The notes: a model not told the origin generated them from the sequence alone. Shown: positions 18,645 through 28,963, counted from the first letter of the stretch. The stretch: DNA of 64,000 nucleotides from Strigamia acuminata (GCA_949358305.1 OX442322.1:806001-870000), one strand, 5' to 3'. A program made the numbers and translations.

Positions 18645-19678
18645 ATGGAAACGGACAAATTAGAGAGGAAAATCACCCTTTTGAACAGAGACAATTATGA
18701 TGCATGGAAGCAACAGATCAAAGTTCTTCTCATGCACCACGGCTGTTGGGCCTTCACAGATGGAACTGAGGAAGCCCTCGCACCAAGAGCGTCCTGGCGC
18801 GACCGCTCGGATTACAACTTGCGGAAGGGCCGAGCATTTAGTTTAATATACTATTCCATCGAAGAGCAATATCACGAGTTGCTCAGCGGAACCGAGGACG
18901 CCAAAACAGCATGGAATACACTAACTTTGAACCAGTCTCGAGGGCGAGAATTATACGTTTACTGGACGAATTCTTCAGTCTAAAGTATGACCCAGCGACG
19001 GAGACAATAGGAATTTTTGCAGCAAAGATACGAAACGCCGCAAAGAAGCTCGCCGACGTCAAACATGACTTAGCAAACTTATATCAGGCATTCCAGCTGA
19101 TTTGGTATTTACCACAAGAGTACCAATCAATAGTCCAAGCCATTTATCGATGGGAGGACAAAGACTTCACGTTGGAAAAGGTTGAAATCGAATTGGTCGC
19201 GGAAGAGGGTAGACTCACGCAGCAACGACGAGATTCAGGCCAGGGGCCAATTGTGGATGCCTTCAGCATAAACAACAACAAAAATAGTGACAAAATGCCG
19301 CAATTTCAGCAACAAGGCAATAGTGGTCAAAATAACCGCGGATACCAAGGTGGACAAAAGGGACGAGGAAGATCGAATTATAGAGGTGGAGCAAATACAA
19401 GAAGCTTTAGAGGAAATCCAACCGGATCAACGGGACGGGAGCCGTGTTTTCGGTGCAGCCAGCACGGACATTCGGCTAAGGATTGCACAGCTCAAATACA
19501 GCAAGTGCCGAACAACAATATGAAGTCCAATACGGTCGAAGAACTCGATACCGAGATGCTGGATGTTGGTTTCCTCACGGAATTGAGTAAAGAAGAAATG
19601 TTGCAATGCAGTGGAACCAACAATTGTTGGATTTATGACACAGGGGCAACAGGACATTTTTGTAAAGACAAAACTTAA
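18645..19678 (+). pseudogene. gag: Element B Gag and protease N-part, frameshifted
   Basis: METDKLERKITLLNRDNYDAW starts a copia Gag. The frame shifts near 18920: the first frame runs to 18983, while homology continues from 18911 in the next frame, as the unshifted KAWDTLKTNFE stretch of B' shows. The second part holds LLDEFFSLKYDP, a Gly/Arg/Gln-rich linker, the CCHC knuckle CFRCSQHGHSAKDC and the protease motif WIYDTGATGHFC. An in-frame TAA (19676-19678) replaces a glutamine present in B'. Beyond that stop the same frame is open to 23080. Confidence 0.88.
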
Positions 19679-22600
19679 TTTCACAACTTTAGACAAACCA
19701 CAGGAACAATCAGTCAAGCCGACAAGAAAACACTCATCCAAATACAAGGAGTTGAAGATGTGCGCATAATGTGCTTAGTTGGAACTGAAACGATTCCAAT
19801 AACACTAAAGAAGGTTTATTATGCGCCGGACTTGAGAAGAAACTTATTATCGGGGCCGTGCATCGACGAAGCACGATGCAGAGTCGCAATTGGTGCAGGA
19901 TTGGTGAAGATTTTCGATCCACAATGGAAAAGACAATTAATGCAAGGAGTTAAAAAGGATCGACTCTACTATATCCAAATTAGCGATGAGAAGCCCGACA
20001 TTGAGAAGTTGAAAGAAAAGGAGACAAACAAGGCGAATACTAGTGAAGAAAAGAAACAACAACCCGCTGGATTAAGCAAAACAACTTCTAACCCAGAGGA
20101 AGCACGGCTGTGGCACGAACGACTAGGACACATTCACTTCCCTAGCGTGCAACAGATGAGCAGGACGGAAGCTGTAATTGGGCTGCCCGTACTAGATGTG
20201 CCAATAACACAGTGTGATGTGTGTACACTGGCTAAGAAGAAAGCAATTTCACACAAACCAATACCGGGGATCAGATCAAAAGGACCATTAGAACTTCTGC
20301 ATATGGATGTGTGTGGGGCTTTTGGCACACCTACACTATCAGGAAACAAATACTTTCTTACAATTACGGACGATTATTCACGATATTCAACGGTGTATTT
20401 AATGAAACAAAAGAATGAAGTCTTTGAATTATTTAAGAAGCATGCAAAACGAATTGAGCGGTTGCTCGGAAAATCAATTTTGGCCATACGAACAGATAAC
20501 GGGATGGAATTCTGTTCCAATAAATTCGCACAATATCTTGAGGAACAGGGGATAGCGCACGAGAGAACAAACGCATATACACCCTCCCAAAATGGCGTTT
20601 CCGAGAAGCTAAACCAAACATTAGCCAATGGCATGCGAGCGCTGGTTTATGATGCTGGCCTGGAACATCGTTTCTGGGGAGAAGCAATCTTGACATTTAA
20701 CTACTTGAGAAACAGGATTGCAAAGCTTAATTCGGAGAAGACACCGATGGAGCTGTACTATGGACGAAAACCATCTTTACGTCATTTAAGAAAATTTGGA
20801 AGTCTCTGCTTTGTGCAGAAGAAAGTACGAGATGGGAAAATAGATAATAAGGGTATCCATGGAATCATGCTCGGATACTCGAGGGTTACCAAAGGATATA
20901 GGATCTGGCTGCCAGAATTTTCGAAAGTCATTGAAACTAGTGACGTCAGATTCGTGGAAAGCAGGCGCGGAATTGAAGGCGTGCTGGGCCAATCGGAGAA
21001 ATATACAAGATACATTGATAATTTGAACGACAATCTGGAAGACGATGATCGTCCCTATTACTCCGATGAAGATATTAGGCCGCCGCTGTTGCCACCCCAG
21101 CCTAAGAAGGAGATAGAAGAAGTTTTTCACCCTATTAAATTAAAGTTTCGGCTGCCGGAGGAAAAACTTCGAGCAAAACCACCAGCTGTCACGCCACAAG
21201 CAAGGACAGAGGTTCCGAACCCAGTTCATACTATACCTCCGCTTGTATGGAAGAAGATTGAGAAGGTTAGACCTACTGGACAAAAGGACCTGGAATACAG
21301 GATTGAGGGATATGAAATACCTAAATTGCGCTCAATACCAGACGTTAAACGCTACTGTGCTGAGCACAATCTTAATGTACCAGAACACCTTTTTGACGAC
21401 AAAAGGAAGAAAAAGCCATCTGAATCGAATGCAACAGCGGATATTTCGAATTTGGATCCGGATGATACAAGCTTCGATTTCGAGGCGTACCACCTGGAAG
21501 TTTGCATTCCTACGCGTTTTGAGCAAATCGCTGCCTTGCCCGAAAAGAAAGAGTGGAACCATGCGATGTGCGACGAAATCAATACGATGCACGAGCGTGA
21601 AGTGTGGGAGTTGGTTCCACCACCACCGGATACGAAAGTCATTGGATGTAGATGGACCTATACTGTTAAATCCGACGAGAGAGGTGAAATCGCAAGATAT
21701 AAGGCCAGACTTGTGGCACAAGGCTTCTCACAAGTCTATGGCGACTCGTATGAAGAAACTTTCTCGCCGGTTGTTGACTTTTCGATCGTCCGCTTCATGT
21801 TCACGCTACTCGTCTGCATGTTGAAGTGGTCCTACGTTCAAGCGGATGTAAAATGCGCATATCTTTACGCGAAGTTACACAAAACGATTTACATGCGTCA
21901 ACCGAAGGGTTTTATCGTACCAGGAAAAGAAAACTATGTTTGCAGACTCCTTCGTGCGATATACGGCTTGCACCAGTCTGGGAGAGAATGGGGCATAGAA
22001 TTGGAAGACACCCTATTGAAGCTTGGTCTGGAGCACGTGAATTGGTGTAACTGCGTGTACAAGTGGAAAAATGTTGCATATTTAATCGTATACGTTGACG
22101 ATATCGTCGTTTTCGGCAAACAACTCGAAGACGCAATCAGCGTACTCGATATGATAAAGACACAGTTCGACATTGTAATTCTGGGACAGACGAAGAAGCT
22201 CTTGGGAGTTGAGTTCTGCTCACACAATCAACGAATGGTTTTACACCAAAGATCTTACGTTGATAAGGTTCTCATCAAATTCAAGAATCATTTGCAACTT
22301 GTAAAAGTCAGATCTCAACCAATGACTAAGACAACCATCCTTTCCAAACAACAATGCCCAGATACTTTGGAACACTTCAAGTTAATGGAGGGAATACCAT
22401 ACCGAAGTCTGCTCGGATGTTTGGCTTTTATCGCGTCGCGGACGAGACCGGACATGACATACGCTGTCAACATCCTGAGCCAGTTCCAATCTAATCCTGG
22501 ATGGGATCACTTGATCGTGTTGCTGGATTTACTAAGTTATCTGCGAACAACAAGGAACTTTGGCCTAATGCTGTATCCAAATGATCGAATTGAAGTCATC

Positions 22601-23080
22601 GGTTATAGTGACTCGGACTATGCAAACAACAGGGATGATCGTATTTCCGTAGGAGGAACTCTGATAACTCTGGGGAATTCACCCATTTATTGGAGGACTT
22701 TCAACAAAAAGAATGTTACACTCTCGACCATGGAGGCGGAGTATGTGGCCTTCACGGAGACAGTGAAGGATTATATCTGGATCGTCAGGGTCTTACTCGA
22801 GATCATGCCCGAAGTCGCAAACAAGTTCTACCATCGAATTGTTTGCGACAACATCTCAACCGTAGATTTTACGAAATCCTGCGTAGAGAATCGAAAGACT
22901 AAACATATCGATATCCGATATCACTTCATACGCGAACTCGTCAGACGAGATAACCTCCAAATCGTGCATGTTGGAACGAAGTCTAATTGGGCAGATATTT
23001 TCACTAAGTCTGTGGATAAAACGGATCTTATCCATTTTTGCAATCGGTTTCTAGTTGATATAAATTTCCTACTAGCTTGA
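19679..23080 (+). CDS. pol: Element B Pol: rest of protease, integrase, RT, RNase H
   Basis: Same frame as the gag part, separated only by the TAA at 19676-19678; the first methionine is at 19760. Numbered from that methionine: pre-integrase HERLGHIHFPS with a CDVC pair, integrase D183, D246 and E282 (35 residues between the last two), C-terminal integrase linker, RT with QADVKCAYLYAKL and YVDD (778-781), RNase H YSDSDYANN, EAEYVA and CDNIS, end LVDINFLLA. All catalytic residues remain. With a Gag frameshift and this stop the element is probably non-autonomous, but only two lesions old. Confidence 0.93.
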   Translation, partial: FHNFRQTTGTISQADKKTLIQIQGVEDVRIMCLVGTETIPITLKKVYYAPDLRRNLLSGPCIDEARCRVAIGAGLVKIFDPQWKRQLMQGVKKDRLYYIQISDEKPDIEKLKEKETNKANTSEEKKQQPAGLSKTTSNPEEARLWHERLGHIHFPSVQQMSRTEAVIGLPVLDVPITQCDVCTLAKKKAISHKPIPGIRSKGPLELLHMDVCGAFGTPTLSGNKYFLTITDDYSRYSTVYLMKQKNEVFELFKKHAKRIERLLGKSILAIRTDNGMEFCSNKFAQYLEEQGIAHERTNAYTPSQNGVSEKLNQTLANGMRALVYDAGLEHRFWGEAILTFNYLRNRIAKLNSEKTPMELYYGRKPSLRHLRKFGSLCFVQKKVRDGKIDNKGIHGIMLGYSRVTKGYRIWLPEFSKVIETSDVRFVESRRGIEGVLGQSEKYTRYIDNLNDNLEDDDRPYYSDEDIRPPLLPPQPKKEIEEVFHPIKLKFRLPEEKLRAKPPAVTPQARTEVPNPVHTIPPLVWKKIEKVRPTGQKDLEYRIEGYEIPKLRSIPDVKRYCAEHNLNVPEHLFDDKRKKKPSESNATADISNLDPDDTSFDFEAYHLEVCIPTRFEQIAALPEKKEWNHAMCDEINTMHEREVWELVPPPPDTKVIGCRWTYTVKSDERGEIARYKARLVAQGFSQVYGDSYEETFSPVVDFSIVRFMFTLLVCMLKWSYVQADVKCAYLYAKLHKTIYMRQPKGFIVPGKENYVCRLLRAIYGLHQSGREWGIELEDTLLKLGLEHVNWCNCVYKWKNVAYLIVYVDDIVVFGKQLEDAISVLDMIKTQFDIVILGQTKKLLGVEFCSHNQRMVLHQRSYVDKVLIKFKNHLQLVKVRSQPMTKTTILSKQQCPDTLEHFKLMEGIPYRSLLGCLAFIASRTRPDMTYAVNILSQFQSNPGWDHLIVLLDLLSYLRTTRNFGLMLYPNDRIEVIGYSDSDYANNRDDRISVGGTLITLGNSPIYWRTFNKKNVTLSTMEAEYVAFTETVKDYIWIVRVLLEIMPEVANKFYHRIVCDNISTVDFTKSCVENRKTKHIDIRYHFIRELVRRDNLQIVHVGTKSNWADIFTKSVDKTDLIHFCNRFLVDINFLLA

Positions 23081-23098
23081 TTATATGAGGGGGCCGAT

Positions 23099-23426
23099 TG
23101 TTAAGATATAGCATGTATTGGTAACAGCTTTATATGTCGTATTATCAAGCGACATCTTGTTCTGTATTCTATTGATTGTTTACACGCATTTGCGCTTAGC
23201 TTTTCGAGTATTATTATTGCTTTGTTTACATGTGTATCTTTTACTTTATGCCACTAGGTGGCTCTCTGTATGTAACTGATGAGTCACATGTTATAGTTCA
23301 TTAAACTCTCACTTGATGTGATGTTTCACACCTGTAAACACCTGTTTTGTTCTCTGCTGCTTTTGGAGTTTTTCCAAACCACTGACACTATACATTATCC
23401 ACACAATTTAGGATCACAATTTAACA
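23099..23426 (+). repeat. Element B 3' LTR
   Basis: 328 bp, preceded by polypurine tract GAGGGGGCCGAT and followed by TSD TCATC. It differs from the 5' LTR at one position I can see (TATGTCG versus TATGTTG). Confidence 0.94.
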
Positions 23427-23743
23427 TCATCGCCCTCGTCGAGTGCGTAAAGGAACTCTACTGGCTCGATCACGTCTTTTCGCAACTCCCGCATTTGAAT
23501 CGCATTTCCCCTCCAATCGTCTACTCGGATGCTTTAGCGTCGATTCAATTCACATCTAACGACGTGGAAAACGCGAAAACCAAGCACATACGTGTGAAGT
23601 ATCACTGGTTGCGGGAGTGGTATGTGGCAAAAGTATTCGAATTACGGAAGATCCCGGGTGATGATAACGTGGCGGACATATTCACCAAATGGTTATCCTC
23701 GGACAGAATTCGGAAACTCACCTCGGGAATCTTCTGCCAGTAA
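23427..23743 (+). CDS. pol: Element A RNase H C-terminal part, beyond B insertion
   Basis: After the duplicated TCATC the frame resumes with ALVECVKELYWLDHVF, then VYSDALASIQFTSND (the RNase H aspartate block), KTKHIRVKYHWLRE and NVADIFTKWL, ending GIFCQ and TAA. A' has the same ending as one continuous frame (60995), which proves that this piece and 13104-17555 were once contiguous. An ORF call from 23318 is artificial, since its first 36 codons are B LTR. Confidence 0.93.
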
Positions 23744-23990
23744 CCGACTACGACATCTTTATTTCTCATCGTATTTTTGGACATTCCTTGTTTATTTTCA
23801 CCGAATTCAAGGTTTTATCGTGTAGTTAGATTGGGAATTCCAAACTTAGTCAAGTGATGTAAACAAAAGTATCCGACACGATAATTCCGAAATTTATCAT
23901 TTGTTTTTCAGTCAGACACCGTAAAGTCCCGTGTTCTGCTTTATTTATTCCCAGATCAATTGTAAATCCATATTAGATCATGGGGGGATT
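23744..23990 (+). other. Element A 3' untranslated region with polypurine tract
   Basis: Noncoding stretch between the pol stop and 3' LTR. It ends in ATGGGGGGATT, the plus-strand primer tract. A' has GGAGGGGTT at the same place. Confidence 0.75.
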
Positions 23991-24549
23991 TGTTGATGTG
24001 TAAAACATCATTTGATCTGATATGGATTCTATTTTATTAATTCATTAATATGTTTCCGATTATGTATTCTCGTATTATTACTTTACAATGTTTATATCGA
24101 TTAATTATATCGTTATTCCATGTTTCCTTCAATCCGTGCTTAAATGCACGATGCTTTGTTTATATAGTGCAATTTAACATTAGGCACATTGCTGTGATTA
24201 TCTTTTCATGATTTGTAATGTGTTATCCCGCCACTAGTTGGCGTTTGTTCTGTACTCTTGTTTCCAAGATGGCGACGGCCAGTCGCTTTTCATGATACTC
24301 ATCCAAATCTGGATTCATATTGTAAGTTTTCCTTTAGTTATTAAAGCTTTTATGATTTTATTTAACTGTGCACGTTGTTATAAGTGCACAGCTTCGTTTG
24401 CCAGTAATTTACGGCCACGCACGTCGTGTAGACGTCGTACGCATCGCGTTTATGTGCGCCCGGGTCGGGCGCCGCCATTACCGCTTCGTGCGTCTTGTTT
24501 CTGTCGAGTTTGCACAATAATTCGTGCCTGTTTTTCCACCTCTGCTACA
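23991..24549 (+). repeat. Element A 3' LTR
   Basis: 559 bp, TGTTGATGTG to CTGCTACA, followed by TSD GTTGC (24550-24554). About six differences from the 5' LTR (for example GGATTC versus GGATCC near the start), or roughly 1 percent. Confidence 0.94.
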
Positions 24550-25794
24550 GTTGCGGTGTCTGTACGTGGACGACTTCGTCTCATCGCTCAAGCACTAATG
24601 ACATTTCGCCAGTCTAACTTGATTTTTGCAGCAGCCGGCATGGAACTCGCCAAGTGGCAAACCAATTCACCAGAACTGAGAGCCAAATTTTGCGAGGAAT
24701 GCCCGTCTGACACATTGCTGATGTCTGATGAAGACACCAAGGTGCTGGGAATTCGATGGAATCCAAACTCGGACGAATTAGGACTGACGGTTGAAGAAGC
24801 TTGCCCACTTTGCAAAAAAATAACAAAAAGGAAAGTAATCAAAATAACCGCTCAGATTTTTGACCCCTTAGGATTTGTCACATCATTCATAGTGACAGCA
24901 CACATGTTTTTTCAGTCCCTATGACTCAGGAATCTGCCGTGGGACAATGAATTGGACGACGAATAGCACACTGTTTGGAAGAAGTGGACAAGACCAAATT
25001 CCCACTCTGAGAAAGATTCGAATTCCACGATGGTTGGGATTAGACGAATTTGACCAATGTGAAGTCCACATATTCTGCGACGCGAGTCCGAAGGCGTATG
25101 GAGCAGTGGCATACATCCAGAACTCTAATGATGATTTAATTGAAACAAACTTTATTTTGTCAAAGTGTCCAGTGGCTCCTGTGAAGCCACGCACTCTGCC
25201 ACGACCAGGATCAAGAAATTGGTGACGCCGAGTAAAGTGTTTTTATTGGACAGACTCGCAGATTTGTCTGCATTGGATCCAAAACCCGTCCAAACGGCCA
25301 CCAACCTTCGTACACAACCGAGTCTTAGAAATAAGAGAATTCAAGAGTCGAAGAATGAAGACACGTGCTGGGAGTAGAAAATCCCGCTGACCGGCTGACG
25401 AGAGGGATAGACAATGATAACCGACCGACTTTGATGGCAGGGACCGGACTAACTAGGCGGAAGTTGTCAGGATTGGCCAAACTGGCTAGCGGAGCCGGTC
25501 GAAGAGCACGATGAAATAAATGAGGTCCACGTCGAGGCGGTGCAGACAGCTGTAACTAACATTTATCAGTTTGCCAAGTTTGGATCGCTTTCCAAAGCAA
25601 TCCCAACGATGGCATGGGTTTTCAGTTTTGCTGACAACGCTGGAAAACGACAAACAGAGGCCAGCCAACGTGGTCGAGGTCCATTGACGACAACCGAGCT
25701 GGAACGCGCAAGATTTGGTTTGATTCGAGTCGCGCAAACAGAAACCTACAGTCGAGAAATGGACAGACTGAAAAATGGCAAACGGGTTCACTGA
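24550..25794 (+). pseudogene. pol: BEL/Pao pol fragment, downstream half: RT palm, RNase H, pre-integrase
   Basis: Continues the Pao frame cut at 4776/11553: [14 protein letters not shown], then a stop, with RT palm and thumb text ([30 protein letters not shown]), RNase H-like IPRWLGLDEFD and CDASPKAYGAVAYI, a degraded ENPADRLTRGI stretch near 25370, and LTTTELERARFGLIRVAQTE with RLKNGKRV from the region before integrase. Several frameshifts and stops; no integrase core and no LTR found. An old, dead fragment compared with A and B. Confidence 0.85.
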
Positions 25795-25828
25795 GAATCA
25801 AAGCTGCGAGTTTTATATCCACGACTCG

Positions 25829-26085
25829 TGATGCGTTCGGACTATGTTGACCACATTCTGGATACGGCTGCGAAACAGCTGGCCATACAAAATGCCGAAT
25901 TTGTCGAAACTCACGACTATTTATATTACCTTTGTGTGGACGAGATTAAAATTAGTTTTGCTGCTTTACACCAGAAAGGTAATATAAATAATCGTGAGTT
26001 TCGACAAATTCGGCATTTTGTATGGCCAGCTGTTTCGCAGCCGTATCCAGAATGTGGTCAACATCGTCCGAATGCATCACAAACG
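25829..26085. repeat. Inverted repeat, two arms of about 107 bp
   Basis: 25829-25935 and 25979-26085 are near-perfect reverse complements around a spacer of about 43 nt. The arms code for the same peptide (VDHILDTAAKQLAIQNAEF) on opposite strands. A transcript would fold into a long hairpin. Confidence 0.85.
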
Positions 26086-26443
26086 GATCGGCCCGGTACC
26101 ATTTATGATGATCAGTCGACGTCCTCAGGGAATGCCGATATCTCAATAGCATCATAACGCTCACTTTGCACGAATTCATGTCAGCTGCAACTTCTGCTGC
26201 CAATGCACGGATGTTTGGAGTGGCGTCTTTCATCACGTCTTCTATGTCAAAAATCCTTTCGTCGAATTCGACAATATACTCAAGCACTTGTCCATCAAAG
26301 ATATTTGTGATAAGGTAATACGGCCGAGGCTCAATGTTCACAAAATCATCATATTCACGGCATTTTGCCAAGAGTTGTTCCAACTTGGTGTTTAACTTGA
26401 AATCCTTAGATAAATGTCCATTTTCTCTTTTTCCTTTTAAAAA
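25952..26443 (-). pseudogene. Unrecognised coding-like fragment, minus strand
   Basis: The minus-strand frame is open from about 26443 (no ATG at its start) to 25952. It reads like real protein: KGKREN, LLAKCREYDDFVNIEPRPYYL, FDIEDVMKDATPNIRALAAEV, then VDHILDTAAKQL inside the inverted repeat. No retrotransposon motif, zinc finger or membrane segment is seen. It could be an exon or a captured host fragment, or part of an unidentified mobile element. The duplicated inverted arm shows it was rearranged. Confidence 0.35.
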
Positions 26444-26972
26444 GTCTACTCATTTCTTGACTTTGTATCTATTCATCCTGAGCACAGAGCAAATCTAAAA
26501 TAGATTTTCATTTTTTATATAAAAATAATTTTGAAAAATTAGAAATTTGGGCATAGGTTTTCCACTCCTTCAAGATTCAATGTCGTTGATCAACTGAAAA
26601 AAATTCTGATTTATTTACAAACACAAACACAAATAAAAAATAAGTACAAATATATATGCAGAAAACTATTTAAAATAAAATACAATTTTAAAAAAAATGA
26701 AATAGTTAAAAGGTTAAATTGATTTAATTAAATTTCCTAAATAAAATTTTTATTTGTAAATAAAAAAATGTTTAACGTTATTAATGTTGAAATGTATTAA
26801 AACTATTTTAAATGAGAATTTATTTGATTTTTTTCTGGTGGAATGTTTTAATACATTTTTACTTTTAGAATTACACTTGCCTATTAACTAGGCAACATTT
26901 GTAAATAAAAAAATTCCTTCAGGCAAATGAATTCTCATTTAAACTTGTTTTAATACATTTCAACAGTAAGAG
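26444..26972. repeat. AT-rich repeat with foldback, left flank of G1
   Basis: Very AT-rich. 26785-26826 and 26925-26962 form an imperfect inverted repeat (ATGTATTAAAACTATTTT against its complement), with a perfect TTGCCTATTAACTAGGCAA hairpin between. A related unit recurs in direct orientation right of G1, so G1 sits in a tandem or dispersed AT-rich repeat. Confidence 0.65.
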
Positions 26973-27290
26973 TGTGATGATTACAAATCGATAGTTATCA
27001 ATGTTCACCATAGATGGCGCTGTTTAACCAACGCGCGTATTTCAAACTCGGTTAAAACTAAAAAGTGTGATAAATAATTATTTAAGACACGATGAATAAA
27101 ATATAACTATTTTATTCAATGAATTAAGTATTAATTACTTGATGATGTTGATTCCATCGAATCAATATCCACATTACTTACCTGTCGAAGGGAACCAATT
27201 GGACCCTTCCGGACCCCAACTGGGCCCATCTGGACATAGTCATATATTAGGTCCGGACTAGTGACCCAAGAATCCGCCGATTCGTACGCT

Positions 27291-27333
27291 GATTGGCTGT
27301 CGCCAATCTAGTAGTTCTACAGAACTATATAAG
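27291..27333 (+). promoter_or_regulatory. G1 core promoter: CCAAT dyad and TATA box
   Basis: GATTGGC (27291-27297) and GCCAATC (27302-27308) form a perfect inverted CCAAT pair 17 bp upstream of TATATAAG (27326-27333). The same arrangement is in all four G LTRs. A start site near 27356 is inferred. Confidence 0.75.
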
Positions 27334-27479
27334 CTCCAGTTTCTCTCTCTCCCAGGCTCTTGGCTTGATAACTGAACTTGTATATTGTCTGTAGTTGAAT
27401 TGTTATCGTTTGATTTCATTATTCTCTATCGACACATCAGGCCACCTCAGCTCTCCACAGATAGTATTCATTACTATCT

Positions 27480-28260
27480 GTTATTGTTGTTGTAAGGCCT
27501 TTTCGGGAAGGCCAACTCCGGTAATAGACATGCATTCGCATGAAATGGCCCCGTAACGTTAGCCAGCTGTTCTACGGGACAGTAGGACTTCGTACGGTGG
27601 CTTAATATAACGGTCGTATACAGTACGACCTTGCTAAATGAAAGTAGGTCCCTCAGCTAACTGGCCACAGTCCGCTGCAGGATGGTTGTTGTAAACAGCC
27701 CACGCAGGTTCCCGTCTTTCTACGATTGGTCCTTCCGCTCGTTAAAAGTCGGTAAAGGCCTAATGTACAGGTAACACGCCGGGTTGGTAGCCCGTGAGTA
27801 ATATCTAAAGATGTTGCGATAAAACAACTACCTGGATAATGGTAATCCAACGGCAGTGGCCAAGTAATATTTACCCGGTGCTCGATCATTGGATCCCGCC
27901 ATCGTAAGGCATGCTGGCGGATGGAGGAGTCAAATCCTCCCGCGATGGTTCTCTCGACCGTCGTGACGGTCCCCGCCCCATCATACCCTCCGGGTTAGTA
28001 ACCCGTGAACAGGAGTTGAACAACACTGTGCTAAACAAATTACTCGGGCATTGGTAATCCTGTATTGGCAATATCTTTTAAACCCGGTAAGTCCATAGAA
28101 ATGTTTACCTGGTGGTTGGTACCACCGATAGCGAGTTAAAGCACACAATTAAATACTCGGCGCCTGATCACGAGATCTTGTCGTCGTAAGGCATGCTGGC
28201 GGATGGAGTCTCAACAACTCCCGCGACGTTCTCTCAATTGTCGTGACGGTCCCCGCCCAA
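27480..28260 (+). promoter_or_regulatory. G1 structured leader: hairpins and two tandem RNA modules
   Basis: Early perfect hairpins are GGCCTT/AAGGCC, CATGC/GCATG and GGTCGTA/TACGACC. Then two related modules follow (about 27780-27980 and 27991-28260), each with CGGGTT-GT-CCCG, a GGTAATCC block, GGCATGCTGGCGGATGGAG, a variable stem and a final hairpin with loop TCGTGA. Stems change together: GGAGGA/TCCTCC becomes GGAGT/ACTCC, and GACCG/CGGTC becomes ATTG/CGGT with G-U pairs. This predicts a conserved RNA fold, role unknown. Confidence 0.7.
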
Positions 28261-28532
28261 TTAATATTTATATAACAATTCATTTGTTGTATTATTTTAA
28301 TTACTTCATTTTATTCATTTGAAACAATGGAATATTCTGCCGAATATTCCTGTTTATGCGTAGGACTCTTCGCATATTTAGATAATCGATGCTGCGGACC
28401 AAATACGTCTCCGTAGCGATATTTGTGACGATGCCGCAAGTCAGCCGAATCCCTCTGGCTTCGCCCGGATCCTCAACCAGTTGATGCCGCCCGTTTACAC
28501 GCGTCAAGAACCCATTATTGTTATTATTCAGT

Positions 28533-28566
28533 AATAAATATGTCATGTCACACTAAAACTGTAAGT
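28533..28566 (+). promoter_or_regulatory. G1 LTR poly(A) signal and 5' splice donor
   Basis: AATAAA (28533-28538) is followed 22 nt later by ACT/GTAAGT, exon end 28560. Cleavage would fall about at the donor, so R ends near it. In HIV-1, U1 snRNP on the major donor represses the 5' poly(A) site, and a similar arrangement is possible here. The paired acceptor is inferred at 37319. Confidence 0.6.
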
Positions 28567-28714
28567 TATTTCTACTTGATCACATATTCATGTTTGTAAA
28601 GGCTCCCATAGCTTATCTCGGTTAGGTTGTTGCTAAACTTAGCAACGTCTTGTGTAAACCGAATTATCTATCTTAAATGGCTATTAAATCAGCCAAAAGT
28701 AGAATCGTCACAAG

Positions 28715-28732
28715 TGGAGGTTCTACCGAGAT
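28715..28732 (+). other. G1 primer binding site (tRNA-Gln-like)
   Basis: TGGAGGTTCTACCGAGAT starts 2 nt after the LTR and is complementary to a tRNA ending ATCTCGGTAGAACCTCCA. That fits a tRNA-Gln 3' end as I know it from animals. Confidence 0.75.
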
Positions 28733-28963
28733 AGGCTGCCAAATTTTAAATAAAATTTGAAGTTTTGTATGTCTATGGTGAATTCGAGTAGTGTAACGTT
28801 TATGGTGATTTTTGTGTGTAAAAAATAAATTTTGTTTGAAATTTATATGTGCTTAATATATTTTATGCTGTTTTAGAACTTCTCGCAAGATAATAAGTGT
28901 CACTCACTTTATTTTGTTTTCTCCGCAGTAGAAATTGATTGTTTTAACAAAATAATAATTTCT

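Larger units (their letters stand above)
17556..23426 (+). mobile_element. Element B (Ty1/copia), 5871 bp, inserted in A RNase H
   Basis: LTRs 17556-17883 and 23099-23426 (328 bp each, one difference seen), TSD TCATC on both sides (17551-17555 and 23427-23431), half-tRNA PBS, leader, gag-pol with one frameshift and one stop, and the polypurine tract GAGGGGGCCGAT before the 3' LTR. Structurally complete and young, but its gag-pol is interrupted. Confidence 0.95.
11554..24549 (+). mobile_element. Element A (Ty1/copia), complete copy with B inserted
   Basis: 5' LTR 11554-12112, interior to 17555, element B (17556-23426), rest of the interior 23427-23990, 3' LTR 23991-24549. The TSD GTTGC occurs at 11549-11553 and 24550-24554. 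Without B the element would be about 7.1 kb. The polypurine tract ATGGGGGGATT lies just before the 3' LTR. Host of B and guest of the Pao remnant. Confidence 0.93.
26973..28712 (+). repeat. G1 5' LTR (1740 bp)
   Basis: TGTGATGATTAC to AATCGTCACA. U3 carries CACCATAGATGGCGCTG (27007-27022, CTCF-core-like), a CCAAT dyad and a TATA box. The predicted R region of about 1.2 kb holds two hairpin modules and the poly(A) signal at 28533. A GTAAGT donor follows at 28561. Confidence 0.95.

Noticed and set aside
23318-23426. ATG of the ORF at 23318 as start of a gene
   Set aside because: These codons are B 3' LTR. The real protein part begins after the TSD as the continuation of A RNase H.
27653-28071. 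Minus-strand ORFs of 61-81 aa inside the G LTRs
   Set aside because: They follow the hairpin-rich leader in antisense and show no protein-like conservation beyond that of the DNA.
27480-28260. CRISPR-like or satellite array in the G LTR
   Set aside because: Only two diverged modules with co-varying stems, not regular repeats with unique spacers; the host is a eukaryote.
28901-28928. Strong-looking splice acceptor TTTTCTCCGCAG in the G1 leader
   Set aside because: G2 lacks the AG at this place (CTCCGCCG), so it is not a conserved family feature.
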